64,000 bases of DNA, taken from Streptomyces lasiicapitis. GTDB lineage: Bacteria > Actinomycetota > Actinomycetes > Streptomycetales > Streptomycetaceae. The translations under genes and the position numbers were made by a program. The notes beneath the pieces were generated by a model. That model saw nothing but the letters and a program-made list of their open reading frames with translations, did not search any database and was not told the origin of the DNA. Each line of letters begins with the position of its first letter. Position 1 is the first letter of the stretch. The DNA is taken from assembly GCF_014646335.1 (NCBI RefSeq), contig NZ_BMNG01000008.1:326833-390832 (forward strand), read 5' to 3'. Shown piece after piece: positions 24,830-33,667 of this stretch.

Positions 24830-26677
24830 GTGGAATCAAGCAACTCAAGTACCCCAAGCGGCTCAAACAACTCTGGCATACGCACACGCCGCAGGGGCCG
24901 GTTCGCGGCGACGCTCGTCGCCCTGGCATCCCTCGCGGCCGTCATGACGGGCACGCAGCAGGCCGTCGCCGCGGGCGGCCCCGAGGACGGCACCTTCGAC
25001 AAGGTGGACTCGTCCAAGTTCGTTCTCTATCCGCGCGAGATACCGGGCGTCGACCCGGGACAGCTCGGGGACCAGACGGCCCGTTCGGTGATCGAGGGTG
25101 CGGAGGCGACGAAGGCCGTGGCGAAGGCGTCGCCGCTGAGCGTCGCCCAGTCGCGACAGCACACCGGCCGGAAGCTCTGCCACTCGACCGGCCTCAACGG
25201 CACCTTCAAGTACAACGGCTTCTGCTGGGACAAGACGGACGACGACACCAGCGCGTACAACAAGGCCGGAGGCTGGCATCCGCAGGGCATGACGGCCTCG
25301 CACGACGCGTACGCGGGCGGCACGGCGGACGGCCACCACCTCTACATGCAGTCCTGGTACTACGGCAGCGGCGACGACGGCAACGGGTCCACCGTCCGCG
25401 ACCAGAAGGCCCGCGTCTCCATCCTCGAGTCGACCGGCAAGGACTGGAGTTACGGGCATGTGCTGCTCGTCCGGCCCCAGGGCAGCCGGGACAAGCCCAA
25501 CTTCAAGGCGGTCGACAACGTCCACGCCGACGGCATGGCGTGGTACGGGAACCGGCTGTTCGTCGCCAACGGCGGCGAGCTGCAGATCTACGACCTGAAC
25601 CACCTCTGGAAGATGAACTCGGTCTCCGGGGACGTCGGCATCAAGGGTGGCGTCTCGTCGGCCGGTCATCACCAGTGGGCGCTGCCCATGGTCGCCCGCT
25701 ACGGGTACCAGACCAAGGCCCAGGAAGCCGCCTGGGAGCAGGCGCACCCCGGCAGGAAGGCACTGCGGGCCTGTGACGGGCTCATCGCCTGCCTCAGCTC
25801 CCTGAGCGTGGACCGCAGCACCGGAAGCCTGGTGTCCGGGGAGTACCGCAGCAACTCCGACGAACTGCGTTACCTCAAGCCGCCGAAGCCCATCGACACG
25901 CGCCCGGCGCGGGTGATCTCCTGGCCGCTCGCCTCCATCGGCGAAGGCGGGACGTCGCCCGTCACCGCGACCTCCGCGTACGTCGCCCCCGTCCGCCAGC
26001 TCCAGGGCGTGGCCACCGACGGCAGCTACTACTACCTGTCCGGCGAGTGTCCCGTGGGCTACATGGAAGATGCCCGCCCCGGCGACACACTCAGCTACTC
26101 GTGCGTCTACCAGGCCAAGCCGGGCGGCCGGGCGTCAGTGCTGACCCGCGCACCGGCCCTGACCCAGAACCTGTCCTACTCGCCCAGCTCGGGCCGCCTG
26201 TGGGGCAGCAACGAACAGACCGGCCACCGCGTCGTCTTCTCCCTCCTGCCCAGGCGGGCCGACGGCGCCGTCTACCTCAGCAACGACTACAGCGCCCTCT
26301 GCGCCGGTGCGGGCAACAAGATCACCAACGGCTCGAAGGTGATCCAGTGGGGCTGCACCAACGCCCAGGACGAGCGGTGGGTGTTCGACGAGACCACCGA
26401 CTCCGACGGCAAGCGTGCCTACACCCTGCAGAACGCCTACTCGGGCAAGTGCATGGGTCCCGCGTCCAGCCTCGCCAACGGGGCGGGCATGGTGCAGTAC
26501 ACGTGCAACGGCGCGGTCGACCAGAAGTGGTGGCACGACCCGGGCACGCACGAACTGCGCAACGTCTACTCCGGCAAGTGCCTCGGCCTCGGCTCCGCGG
26601 CGACCAAGGGATCCCAGCTGATCCAGTGGACCTGCAACGGGGCGGCGGACGAGAAGTGGTCGAAGACGGCCCGCTGA
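24830..26677 (+). CDS. secreted protein with C-terminal ricin-type lectin domain
   Basis: 615 residues. The N-terminus is Ser/Asn-rich, then T-R-R-R-G-R-F-A-A-T with a hydrophobic core ending Q-Q-A-V-A-A-G, a Sec signal peptide cut near residue 48. Residues 49-475 form a large, Gly/Tyr/Trp-rich extracellular domain that I do not recognise. From about 480 a ricin B-type beta-trefoil follows, with the three Q-x-W-like sites D-E-R-W, D-Q-K-W and D-E-K-W and repeated Y-S-G-K-C. It should bind a polysaccharide and bring the N-terminal domain to it. No ribosome binding site precedes GTG 24830. It follows the STAND-TPR gene by 27 bases, so the two may be co-transcribed. Confidence 0.78.
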   Translation: MESSNSSTPSGSNNSGIRTRRRGRFAATLVALASLAAVMTGTQQAVAAGGPEDGTFDKVDSSKFVLYPREIPGVDPGQLGDQTARSVIEGAEATKAVAKASPLSVAQSRQHTGRKLCHSTGLNGTFKYNGFCWDKTDDDTSAYNKAGGWHPQGMTASHDAYAGGTADGHHLYMQSWYYGSGDDGNGSTVRDQKARVSILESTGKDWSYGHVLLVRPQGSRDKPNFKAVDNVHADGMAWYGNRLFVANGGELQIYDLNHLWKMNSVSGDVGIKGGVSSAGHHQWALPMVARYGYQTKAQEAAWEQAHPGRKALRACDGLIACLSSLSVDRSTGSLVSGEYRSNSDELRYLKPPKPIDTRPARVISWPLASIGEGGTSPVTATSAYVAPVRQLQGVATDGSYYYLSGECPVGYMEDARPGDTLSYSCVYQAKPGGRASVLTRAPALTQNLSYSPSSGRLWGSNEQTGHRVVFSLLPRRADGAVYLSNDYSALCAGAGNKITNGSKVIQWGCTNAQDERWVFDETTDSDGKRAYTLQNAYSGKCMGPASSLANGAGMVQYTCNGAVDQKWWHDPGTHELRNVYSGKCLGLGSAATKGSQLIQWTCNGAADEKWSKTAR

Positions 26678-26708
26678 GGCGTCAGCCGGTCCGAGTCCGA
26701 ATCGGGCG

Positions 26709-27536
26709 TCAGATGAACTTGCCTATCGCCTCGTTGAGTTCAGGCGCCTCCCGGTGCAGGAGTCCGTGGTGGCTGCTGCCGGACAGGATCGTGGTCTCGA
26801 CGTGGGGGAGCAGCGCCGCGGCGGTCTCCGCGACCCGGCGGGCGTCGTGGGGGCGGCTGTTGGCGGCGAGCAGGATCAGTACGGGTGTCCGGAGGGCGCG
26901 CAGGGCGGCCGGTGTCGGGCGCGGGCCCGTGACCGGGCGGGCCTTCATGAAGCCGGTCGCCGCTTCCTGAAGGCGCAGCCACGCCGGATGGAGGTAGGCG
27001 TCGCCGGTCTCCCAGCGCAGGAACGAGCGGACGCGTGCCGGGGTCGGTGCGACCAGCATCGGCAGGGCTCGGAGCAGATATTCCGGCCGGTATCCGGCGA
27101 AGCAGTTGGTGGGCTCGATCAGGGCGAGGCGACTGACCCGGTCCGAGGACAGGGCGTAGTGGAGCGCGATCCAGGCGCCGTACGAGTACCCGGCGAGGGC
27201 GGTCCGTTCGATGCCGAGGCCGTCGAGGAGCGTGTCGAGCCACTCGTTGAGCCCGGCGACGCTGCCGACGCGCCCCCGGTCCGGGAGGCTGCGCCCCGCG
27301 TCGCCGACGAGGTCGGCGGCCAGCACGCGATGCGTACGGGCCCACGTGGGCGCGTTGAGGAACCAGCCGGCCGAGGTGTCCCCGCCGCCGGGCAGCAGGA
27401 GCAGCGGCGGCGCGTCCTGCGGGCCGACGCAGTTGACGCGAGTGGTGCCGTACGGAGTGGGGACGTCGACGCGCTCGACCCCGCCACCCCACAGGTCGAG
27501 CAGCCCCTCGTACGCCTCGAAGAACGCCTCGTGCAT
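26709..27536 (-). CDS. alpha/beta-hydrolase
   Basis: 275 residues from ATG 27536 (gggggg box 6 bases upstream; GTG 27539 is adjacent). Seen: oxyanion-hole region L-L-L-L-P-G-G-G-D-T-S-A-G-W, nucleophile elbow G-Y-S-Y-G-A-W, and the catalytic His in S-S-H-H-G near the C-terminus. An Asp before it in A-N-S-R-P-H-D is the likely acid. The cytoplasmic fold is complete and of usual length. Ester or lactone hydrolysis is likely, substrate unknown. It converges on the secreted lectin gene. Confidence 0.82.
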   Translation of the reverse strand: MHEAFFEAYEGLLDLWGGGVERVDVPTPYGTTRVNCVGPQDAPPLLLLPGGGDTSAGWFLNAPTWARTHRVLAADLVGDAGRSLPDRGRVGSVAGLNEWLDTLLDGLGIERTALAGYSYGAWIALHYALSSDRVSRLALIEPTNCFAGYRPEYLLRALPMLVAPTPARVRSFLRWETGDAYLHPAWLRLQEAATGFMKARPVTGPRPTPAALRALRTPVLILLAANSRPHDARRVAETAAALLPHVETTILSGSSHHGLLHREAPELNEAIGKFI

Positions 27537-27585
27537 CACAAGCCCCCCGACTCGCGTCCCTGCATTTCTCTCGCTCAGCGAGATG

Positions 27586-28425
27586 TTAGAGGGAGGACGG
27601 CCGCGGTGACGGGTGAAGGCGAGAGCGGGCGGGCGTCTGGACCAGGATGCAGCCGTCGCGGGGCTCCGACGTGAGCAGCAGTGTTGCCTCGTACGGAGCC
27701 AACTCGCCTGCGGGTGTGGTGAGTTCGATGTCGTGCGAGGTGAAGTCGCCCACCGATCGACAGCCCCACCAGGCCGCCAGGTCCGGGCATTCGTCCCGCA
27801 GGAGTTCCGTCACGCGGGCGCTGCGGGACGTTGGGGGCTCGCGGTCCGCGCGGGTGCGGAAGTGGCGGTAGAGGGCGAGGGTCAGGGGCTGCCAGGTGGG
27901 GAGGGTGGACTGGTGGCCGGGGTCGGTGGTGAGGAGCAGGAGCAGGTTGCGGCGGTCGGGGGGTACGTCGGCGGGGTCCGGCCAGAGGGTCGCGTACGCC
28001 TTGTTCCAGGCGAGGATGTCGAAGGCGGAGGTGAGGAGCAGGGCGGGGCTCGTGGGCCAGGCGTCCAGCATGGGTTGCAGGGGGTGGGTGGGGTGCGTGG
28101 GCGTACGCGTCGGGCTGTGGGCCGGGGTGAAGCCCGCGAGGGTCAGGGCGTGGGCGTGGGCCGCCTCGTCCATGCGCAGGGTGCGCGCCACCGCGTCCAG
28201 GACCTGGCGTGACGTATCCACGCGGCCCTGCTCCAGCCACGTGTACCAGGCCACGGAGACGCCCGAGAGCGCGGCGACCTCCTCGCGGCGGAGGCCTGCG
28301 GTGCGGCGGCGGGGGGTGGCGGGGAGGCCCACGTCGGCGGGGGCGAGGAGCGCGCGGTGGGCGCGGAGGAAGCCGCCGAGCTCGCGGCGGGGCGAGTCCT
28401 GTCCCACGTGGGGTGCTGCCGTCAT
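27586..28425 (-). CDS. helix-turn-helix regulator with MmyB-like ligand-binding domain
   Basis: 279 residues from ATG 28425 (ggagg box 7 bases upstream). Seen: an HTH with the subfamily signature R-R-T-A-G-L-R-R-E-E-V-A-A-L-S-G-V-S and W-Y-T-W-L-E-Q-G-R at residues about 38-75. The C-terminal part carries N-K-A-Y-A-T-L-W-P-D near residue 145 and S-H-D-I-E-L-T-T-P-A-G-E-L near 235, the PAS-like fatty-acid-binding MmyB region. It is divergent from a VOC protein, the common layout for these regulators, which probably control that gene. Confidence 0.85.
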   Translation of the reverse strand: MTAAPHVGQDSPRRELGGFLRAHRALLAPADVGLPATPRRRTAGLRREEVAALSGVSVAWYTWLEQGRVDTSRQVLDAVARTLRMDEAAHAHALTLAGFTPAHSPTRTPTHPTHPLQPMLDAWPTSPALLLTSAFDILAWNKAYATLWPDPADVPPDRRNLLLLLTTDPGHQSTLPTWQPLTLALYRHFRTRADREPPTSRSARVTELLRDECPDLAAWWGCRSVGDFTSHDIELTTPAGELAPYEATLLLTSEPRDGCILVQTPARSRLHPSPRPSSL

Positions 28426-28494
28426 CCTGTGACCTCCACTCACCCCATGAACACCCGCCTGGTCGGGCCCCATTCCCGCCGCGAGGCTGCACTC

Positions 28495-28938
28495 ATGACC
28501 GACATCGACACCACAACCGAACCCGTCGTCATCCGACGCCACAACGACTCGTCCCACCTGACCGAGCCCCGCCCCCTCATCCGCGTCTACACCCCGCCCG
28601 GCACCCTGGACTCCGTCACGGCCTTCTACGAGCGGCTGCTCGGGACCGAGCGGGACATGTACTTCACGTATCCGGCCAGGGAACTCACCCTGGCCGTCGT
28701 CGGCAGCTTCCTGCTCGTGGAGGCCGCGGAGGAGGTCCTGGAACCGTTCCGGGCGACCGACGGCACGCTGCTCGTCGACTCCGCCGAGGCCTACCTGACC
28801 AGGCTGACCGCGGAGGAAGGCACCGAGATCCTCGTCCCGCCGCACCGGGTTCCCACGGGCACGGGCTTCACCGCCCGCCACCCCGACGGCACCGTCATCG
28901 AGTACGTCGAACACCGGCCGACCCCGTCCGGGCGTTAG
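28495..28938 (+). CDS. VOC-family protein
   Basis: 147 residues from ATG 28495 (ATG 28447 is in frame but longer than the fold needs). Seen: R-P-L-I-R-V-Y-T-P at the first strand, T-A-F-Y-E-R-L-L-G, and the last strand T-A-R-H-P-D-G-T-V-I-E-Y-V-E, the typical glyoxalase/dioxygenase fold. It is divergent from and probably regulated by the MmyB-like regulator. Substrate unknown. Confidence 0.75.
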   Translation: MTDIDTTTEPVVIRRHNDSSHLTEPRPLIRVYTPPGTLDSVTAFYERLLGTERDMYFTYPARELTLAVVGSFLLVEAAEEVLEPFRATDGTLLVDSAEAYLTRLTAEEGTEILVPPHRVPTGTGFTARHPDGTVIEYVEHRPTPSGR

Positions 28939-29064
28939 CGACAACCCCCTCCGGGAGACAGAGAAAGGGCACCTCCGTACAAACCACTTGGGCCCTGAAC
29001 CCACCGTTCCCGTTCGATTACAGTGCTGCGGAGTCGGACGCCAGGGCACGGGAAAGGGGGTTCG

Positions 29065-30183
29065 GTGAGCACTGCAGCAGCCACCGGTGTGTGGGGCCGC
29101 ACCGAGCAGCAGGACTTCCGCAGCCGGGTGCGCGGCACGCTGCTCGGGGCCGCCGTCGGCGACGCGCTGGGAGCGCCCGTCGACGGGCTCGGGCTCGGCG
29201 CGATCCGCGAGGCGCACGGCACCGAGGGCCTCACCGAACTCGTCGGCGCGCACGGCAGGCGCGGTGCCGTGACCTGCGCGACCCAGCTGATGCTGTTCAG
29301 CGTCGACGGGCTGATACGGGCGCAGGTGCGGCGCGACACCGGGGCCTGGCACCCGCCCACCGACCTGCACCGCGCCTACCGGCGGTGGGCGGCGACCCAG
29401 CGCGACTGGGGGCCCGACGAGCGCCGCAAGGAAGACGGGTGGCTGGCCCGGGAGGAGTGGCTGTACTCGCGCCGCGACCCCTCCCGCGCCTGCCTCACCG
29501 GGCTCGCCGACGACCGCATGGGCACCCTCGACGTACCGAAGAACCCCGGCGAACAGGGGCCGGACGCCGCGACCCGGTCCGCGCCCTTCGGGCTGCTCGT
29601 CGGCTGGGAGCCGCAGCTCGTGCTGCAGCTCGCCGTGGAGTGCGCCGTGCAGACGCACGGGCATCCGACGGCGTTCCTCGCGGCCGGGGCGCACACCATC
29701 CTCGTACACGGCCTCGCCCGCGGTGAGTCCCTCGACGGCGCCATCCAGCGCACCCTCGCGCTGCTCGCCGCCCGGCCAGGCCACCAGCCCGTCACCGACG
29801 CGCTGCGGCACGCCCTCGGCGCCGTCCGGCAGGGCATGCCCACGGCCACCCGCGTCGAGGAGCTGATCGGCGAGGGCGGGGCGGTGGGCGCGCTCGGCGC
29901 CGCCGTGTACTGCGCCCTCGTCGGCGAGGACATCCGCCACGGGCTGCGCCTCGCCGTCAACCACAGCGGCGCCTCGGCGGCCTCCGGCGCGCTGTGCGGT
30001 GCCCTCCTCGGCGCCCTGCACGGCGAGACCGCGCTGCCTCCCGGCTGGCTGACCGAACTGGAGGGCCGCGCCACCATCCTCGAACTCGCCGACGACTTCG
30101 CCATGGAGATGACGCAGGGGCCCGCGCTGCACAGCCCCGCGGGGGCGGCGCCGGGGTGGCTGGCGCGGTATCCGCGGGCCTGA
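29065..30183 (+). CDS. ADP-ribosylglycohydrolase-fold protein lacking metal-binding aspartates
   Basis: 372 residues from GTG 29065 (aaggggg box). The helical DraG/ARH fold is clear from G-T-L-L-G-A-A-V-G-D-A-L-G-A-P near residue 24 and M-L-F-S-V-D-G-L-I-R-A-Q near 76. In active members the second block reads T-D-D-T-Q-M; here residues 70-74 are T-C-A-T-Q. The late metal motif G-D-S-D-x-x-G is here G302-A-S-A-A-S-G. Both sets of Mg ligands are gone while the scaffold is conserved, so this is probably a binding protein rather than a hydrolase. No signal peptide. Monocistronic. Confidence 0.8.
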   Translation: MSTAAATGVWGRTEQQDFRSRVRGTLLGAAVGDALGAPVDGLGLGAIREAHGTEGLTELVGAHGRRGAVTCATQLMLFSVDGLIRAQVRRDTGAWHPPTDLHRAYRRWAATQRDWGPDERRKEDGWLAREEWLYSRRDPSRACLTGLADDRMGTLDVPKNPGEQGPDAATRSAPFGLLVGWEPQLVLQLAVECAVQTHGHPTAFLAAGAHTILVHGLARGESLDGAIQRTLALLAARPGHQPVTDALRHALGAVRQGMPTATRVEELIGEGGAVGALGAAVYCALVGEDIRHGLRLAVNHSGASAASGALCGALLGALHGETALPPGWLTELEGRATILELADDFAMEMTQGPALHSPAGAAPGWLARYPRA

Positions 30184-30206
30184 GCCACGTCGGCGTACCG
30201 CTGCTC

Positions 30207-31028
30207 TCACACCTGTGAGTCCTCCAGGATCTTCAGCGCCCGTGCCTTCAGATCGTCGCTCGCCTCCTGCGCGTTCCCCGCGTCGAACGGCGGCCTCGGG
30301 TCGTACTCGACGGCCAGCTGGATCGCCTTCGCCGTGTCGTCGTCGGTGAGCCGCGCGGCCAGGTACAGGGACATGTCCAGACCGGCCGAGACGCCCGCCG
30401 ACGTGATGAACTTCCCCGACTTCACATAGCGTTCAGGGACATAAGTGACGTCGAAGGTCTTCTCCATGTACGGGGCCGACGCCCAGTACGTCGTCGCGCG
30501 GCGGCCGTCCAGGAGCCCGGCCGCCGCCAGGATCAGCGAACCCGTGCACACGGACGTGGTGAAGCGGGTGCGGCGGTTCGTCTCGCGGATCCAGTCGAGG
30601 AGGGGCCGGTTCTGCATGGCGGCGATCAGGCCGCGGTTGCCCGCGCCCGGTACGAGGAGTACGTCCAGGCGGCCCGCCTCGTCGAGGGAGCGGTCGGCCA
30701 GGACGGCCACGTCACCCGTGTCGGTGCGTATGGGGCCGCGCCGCTCGGCGAGCATCGTGACGCTCGCGCCGGGGACGCGGGAGAGGACTTCGGCGGGGCC
30801 CGTGGGGTCGAGGAGGCTGTAGCCGTCGTACAGGAGGATGCCGATGCGGGGGCCGTCGCTGCCGCTGCTGCTGTTGCCGCTGTCGGTCTTCGGGTGTACG
30901 TCGGTGGCGTGCGCGGGGCCGGTCGCGGCGAGGCCCGCGGTGGCGAGCGCGGCGGTGGCGGCGGTGCCGCGCAGGACGGTGCGGCGGGTCGTGGGGCGCG
31001 GCGACTGCGCGTGTGTCGGGTGCGTCAT
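30207..31028 (-). CDS. DJ-1/PfpI-family protein with Tat signal
   Basis: 273 residues. Residues 1-41 are a twin-arginine signal (T-T-R-R-T-V-L-R-G, then an Ala-rich core to P-A-H-A). The mature part is a DJ-1/PfpI glutamine-amidotransferase-like fold with G-I-L-L-Y-D-G-Y-S-L-L-D-P at the first strand and the nucleophile elbow S-V-C-T-G-S-L-I-L-A-A-A-G-L-L. The domain resembles isonitrile hydratase-type proteins and the ligand domain of the neighbour GlxA regulator. Its ATG overlaps that regulator's stop (ATGA). It probably acts outside the cytoplasmic membrane on an unknown substrate. Confidence 0.82.
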   Translation of the reverse strand: MTHPTHAQSPRPTTRRTVLRGTAATAALATAGLAATGPAHATDVHPKTDSGNSSSGSDGPRIGILLYDGYSLLDPTGPAEVLSRVPGASVTMLAERRGPIRTDTGDVAVLADRSLDEAGRLDVLLVPGAGNRGLIAAMQNRPLLDWIRETNRRTRFTTSVCTGSLILAAAGLLDGRRATTYWASAPYMEKTFDVTYVPERYVKSGKFITSAGVSAGLDMSLYLAARLTDDDTAKAIQLAVEYDPRPPFDAGNAQEASDDLKARALKILEDSQV

Positions 31029-32029
31029 GCCACGGGAGTCTCCCGAGGGAGGGGCGTTCGTGGGCGGGGCATGTCCGGCATCCTGCGGATCCTGTCCCCG
31101 GGCATGCCGAAGTGGTCCACGAACGCCTGGCGCAGCGTCTGGGCGGAGCCGAAGCCGCAGCGGCGGGCGATGGCGGCGAGGGACAGTTCGCTGGAGCGCA
31201 CCAAGTGGGCGGCCGCTTCCGTGCGGGCCGCCCGGACCGCGCGGGCCGGCGTCGTGCCCAGGTGCGCCGAGAACAGGCGGGTGAGGTGGCGGGTGCTCAC
31301 GCCCGCGCGGGCCGCGAGGGCGGCGGGGGACAGGTCCTCGGCGAGGTGCGCCGCGATGTGGCCCACCAGGTCGCGGACCAGGCGGTCGCCCGGCGGGGGC
31401 GCGGCCAGGAACATGCTGATCTGGGCCTGGTCGGCCGGGCGGTGCAGATACGAGACCAGTTCGCGGGCCACCGCGCGGGCCAGGGTGGGGCCGTGGTCGT
31501 CCTCGATGAGGGAGAGGGTGAGGTCCAGGGCGCTGGTTACGCCCGCGGAGGTGTAGACGTTGCCGTCGCGTACGTAGAGGGGGGCCACGTCCACCGCCAC
31601 TGTGGGGTGGCGGGCCGCCAGTTGGGCCGCGTAGCCCCAGTGGGTGGTGGCGCGGCGGTGGTCAAGCAGGCCCGCGGCGGCCAGGACGTAGGCGCCTGTG
31701 CAGACGGAGGCTATGCGGCGGCTCTGTGCCGCAAGGCGGCGTACGTGGGCGACCAGGTGGGGGTCGGCTGCCGCGTCCTCGTAGCCCGCGCCGCCGACCA
31801 CGAGGAGAGTGTCCAGGGGGCCCTTCACCGTGTCCAGGCGCTGGCCGGCCGCCAGGGCTATGCCTGCCGTGGTGGTGGCCGGGCGGCGGCCCACTGTGCC
31901 CAGTTCTATGCGGTACGGGGGGCTTGCTCCGTGGCGGTTGGCTATGTCCAGGGCGCCGCTGGGGCAGGCGATGTCGAGGATCTGGGCGTTGTCGTACGCA
32001 ACGAGTAGCACGCGTCTCGCGGTCTGCAT
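31025..32029 (-). CDS. GlxA-family AraC-type transcriptional regulator
   Basis: 334 residues. The N-terminal half is a DJ-1/PfpI-like domain (V-L-L-V-A-Y-D-N-A-Q-I-L-D-I-A; S-V-C-T-G-A-Y-V-L-A-A-A-G-L-L-D-H-R-R). The C-terminal 100 residues are two AraC helix-turn-helix units (L-A-A-R-A-G-V-S-T-R-H-L-T-R-L-F and I-A-R-R-C-G-F-G-S-A-Q-T-L-R-Q-A-F). GlxA-type regulators often activate genes near them; the overlapping PfpI gene is the obvious candidate. Confidence 0.9.
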   Translation of the reverse strand: MQTARRVLLVAYDNAQILDIACPSGALDIANRHGASPPYRIELGTVGRRPATTTAGIALAAGQRLDTVKGPLDTLLVVGGAGYEDAAADPHLVAHVRRLAAQSRRIASVCTGAYVLAAAGLLDHRRATTHWGYAAQLAARHPTVAVDVAPLYVRDGNVYTSAGVTSALDLTLSLIEDDHGPTLARAVARELVSYLHRPADQAQISMFLAAPPPGDRLVRDLVGHIAAHLAEDLSPAALAARAGVSTRHLTRLFSAHLGTTPARAVRAARTEAAAHLVRSSELSLAAIARRCGFGSAQTLRQAFVDHFGMPGDRIRRMPDMPRPRTPLPRETPVA

Positions 32030-32059
32030 GGGGTGCAGTCCACCACGGGTGCGTGGGAG

Positions 32060-32086
32060 AACCCCCGCCGCGGAGCGGCGGGGGTT
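32060..32086 (-). terminator. 12-bp hairpin terminator of the symporter gene
   Basis: AACCCCCGCCGC (32060-32071) and GCGGCGGGGGTT (32075-32086) pair perfectly around GGA. It lies just downstream of the minus-strand symporter stop (32111) and before the GlxA gene start (32029). Confidence 0.8.
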
Positions 32087-32110
32087 CAGGGGTGCAGGCC
32101 CAGGGCGGCG

Positions 32111-33667
32111 TCAGGCGACCGTTTTGGGTTCGGTGGGTTCCGGTTGGGTGGGGATTGCTGCCGCGGACGAGTCGTCGTCCGTGTTGATGCGCTCGATGAG
32201 CGCGTCCCGCTCCGGGGTGTCCTCCGGCTTGATGTAGCCGATCACGATGTAGAGGATCAGGGACACGGCGAGGGGGATGGAGACCTGGTACTGGAGGGGC
32301 ACGCCGCCGTCGACGTTCCAGTGGATGGGGTAGTTGACCAGCCAGAAGGCAAGCAGACCCATGCTCCAACTGGTGAGCGCGGCCGTCGGCCCGCAGCGGC
32401 GGAACTGGCGGAGGAGGCCCAGCATCATCGGGATGGCGATCGGGCCCATCAGGCCGGCGACCCACTTGATGACGACGGTGATGATGTCCTTGAAGGCGGG
32501 GGAGTTGACCTGCGTGGCCACCGCCATGGAGAGGCCGAGGAAGATCACGGTGGTGAGGCGGGCGGCGATGAGTCCGGCGTGGTCATTCCACGCCCGCGCC
32601 TTCTTGGAGAGGACCGGCGCCACGTCCCGCGTGAACACGGCCGCGATCGCGTTGGCGTCGGAGGAGCACATGGCCATGGTGTGGGAGAAGAAGCCGACGA
32701 TGACCAGGCCCAACAGGCCGTGTGGGAGGAGTTGTTCGGTCATGAGGGCGTACGAGTCCGAACCGTCCGGCTTCTTCGCGTCGACCAGCAGCGGCGACAT
32801 CCACATGGGGAAGAACAGGACCAGCGGCCACACCAGCCACAGGATGGCGGAGAGGCGCGCGGACCGGGTGGCCTCGCGCGCGTTGGCGGTGGCCATGTAG
32901 CGCTGCGCCTGGTTGAGCATGCCGCCGTTGTATTCGAAGAGCTTGATGAAGAGGAAGGCGAGGAGGAAGACGGTTCCGTACGGACCGACGAGCGGCTTGG
33001 CGTGCCCGTCCAGTTCGGGGCGGTCCCACACCCCGAAGAACCCGCCGTACTCACCGAGCTTCGCCACCACCGCCACGAACATCGCGACACCGGCGAGGAG
33101 TTGGATGATGAACTGCCCGAGCTCCGTGAGGGCGTCCGCCCACAGGCCGCCGATCGTGCAGTAGATCGCGGTGATCACGCCGGTGATGAGGATGCCCTGG
33201 TTGAGGGAGACGCCGGTGAAGACGGAGAGGAGGGTCGCGATCGCGGCCCACTTCGCGCCTACGTCCACGATCTTCAGGAGCATGCCGGACCAGGCGAGGG
33301 CCTGCTGGGTCTTCAGGTTGTAGCGGTTCTTGAGATATTCGAGGGGCGACGCGACGTGCAGGCGTGAGCGCAGCCGGTTGATGCGGGGCGCGAACAACTG
33401 GGCGCCGATGGCGATGCCGAGCGCGATGGGGAACGACCAGGTGATGAACGACGTGACACCGTAGGTGTAGGCGATACCGGCGTAACCCGTGAACATCACC
33501 GCGCTGTATCCGGACATGTGGTGCGAGATTCCGGAGAGCCACCAGGGCATCTTCCCGCCGGCCGTGAAGAAGTCGCTGACGTTGTCGACGCGTTTGTGGG
33601 ACCACACGCCGATCGCGACCATCACGCCGAAATACGCGATGAGCACGGCCCAGTCGAGACCGTTCAT
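32111..33667 (-). CDS. sodium:solute symporter family transporter
   Basis: 518 residues with about 13 membrane segments. Seen: N-terminal helix with Y-F-G-V-M-V-A-I-G-V-W, D-F-F-T-A-G-G-K-M-P-W-W, then the unwound helix S-G-I-S-H-H-M-S-G-Y-S-A, and S-S-D-A-N-A-I-A-A-V in the helix that holds the second sodium site in the LeuT-fold SSS family (PF00474). It imports an organic solute using a Na+ gradient; the solute cannot be told. The C-terminal 40 residues are polar and cytoplasmic. Confidence 0.87.
   Translation of the reverse strand: MNGLDWAVLIAYFGVMVAIGVWSHKRVDNVSDFFTAGGKMPWWLSGISHHMSGYSAVMFTGYAGIAYTYGVTSFITWSFPIALGIAIGAQLFAPRINRLRSRLHVASPLEYLKNRYNLKTQQALAWSGMLLKIVDVGAKWAAIATLLSVFTGVSLNQGILITGVITAIYCTIGGLWADALTELGQFIIQLLAGVAMFVAVVAKLGEYGGFFGVWDRPELDGHAKPLVGPYGTVFLLAFLFIKLFEYNGGMLNQAQRYMATANAREATRSARLSAILWLVWPLVLFFPMWMSPLLVDAKKPDGSDSYALMTEQLLPHGLLGLVIVGFFSHTMAMCSSDANAIAAVFTRDVAPVLSKKARAWNDHAGLIAARLTTVIFLGLSMAVATQVNSPAFKDIITVVIKWVAGLMGPIAIPMMLGLLRQFRRCGPTAALTSWSMGLLAFWLVNYPIHWNVDGGVPLQYQVSIPLAVSLILYIVIGYIKPEDTPERDALIERINTDDDSSAAAIPTQPEPTEPKTVA

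Noticed and set aside
28426..30210. N-terminal extension of the MmyB-like regulator across the VOC and ADP-ribosylglycohydrolase genes
   Set aside because: The extension is antisense to two clear genes; ATG 28425 has a good ribosome binding site.
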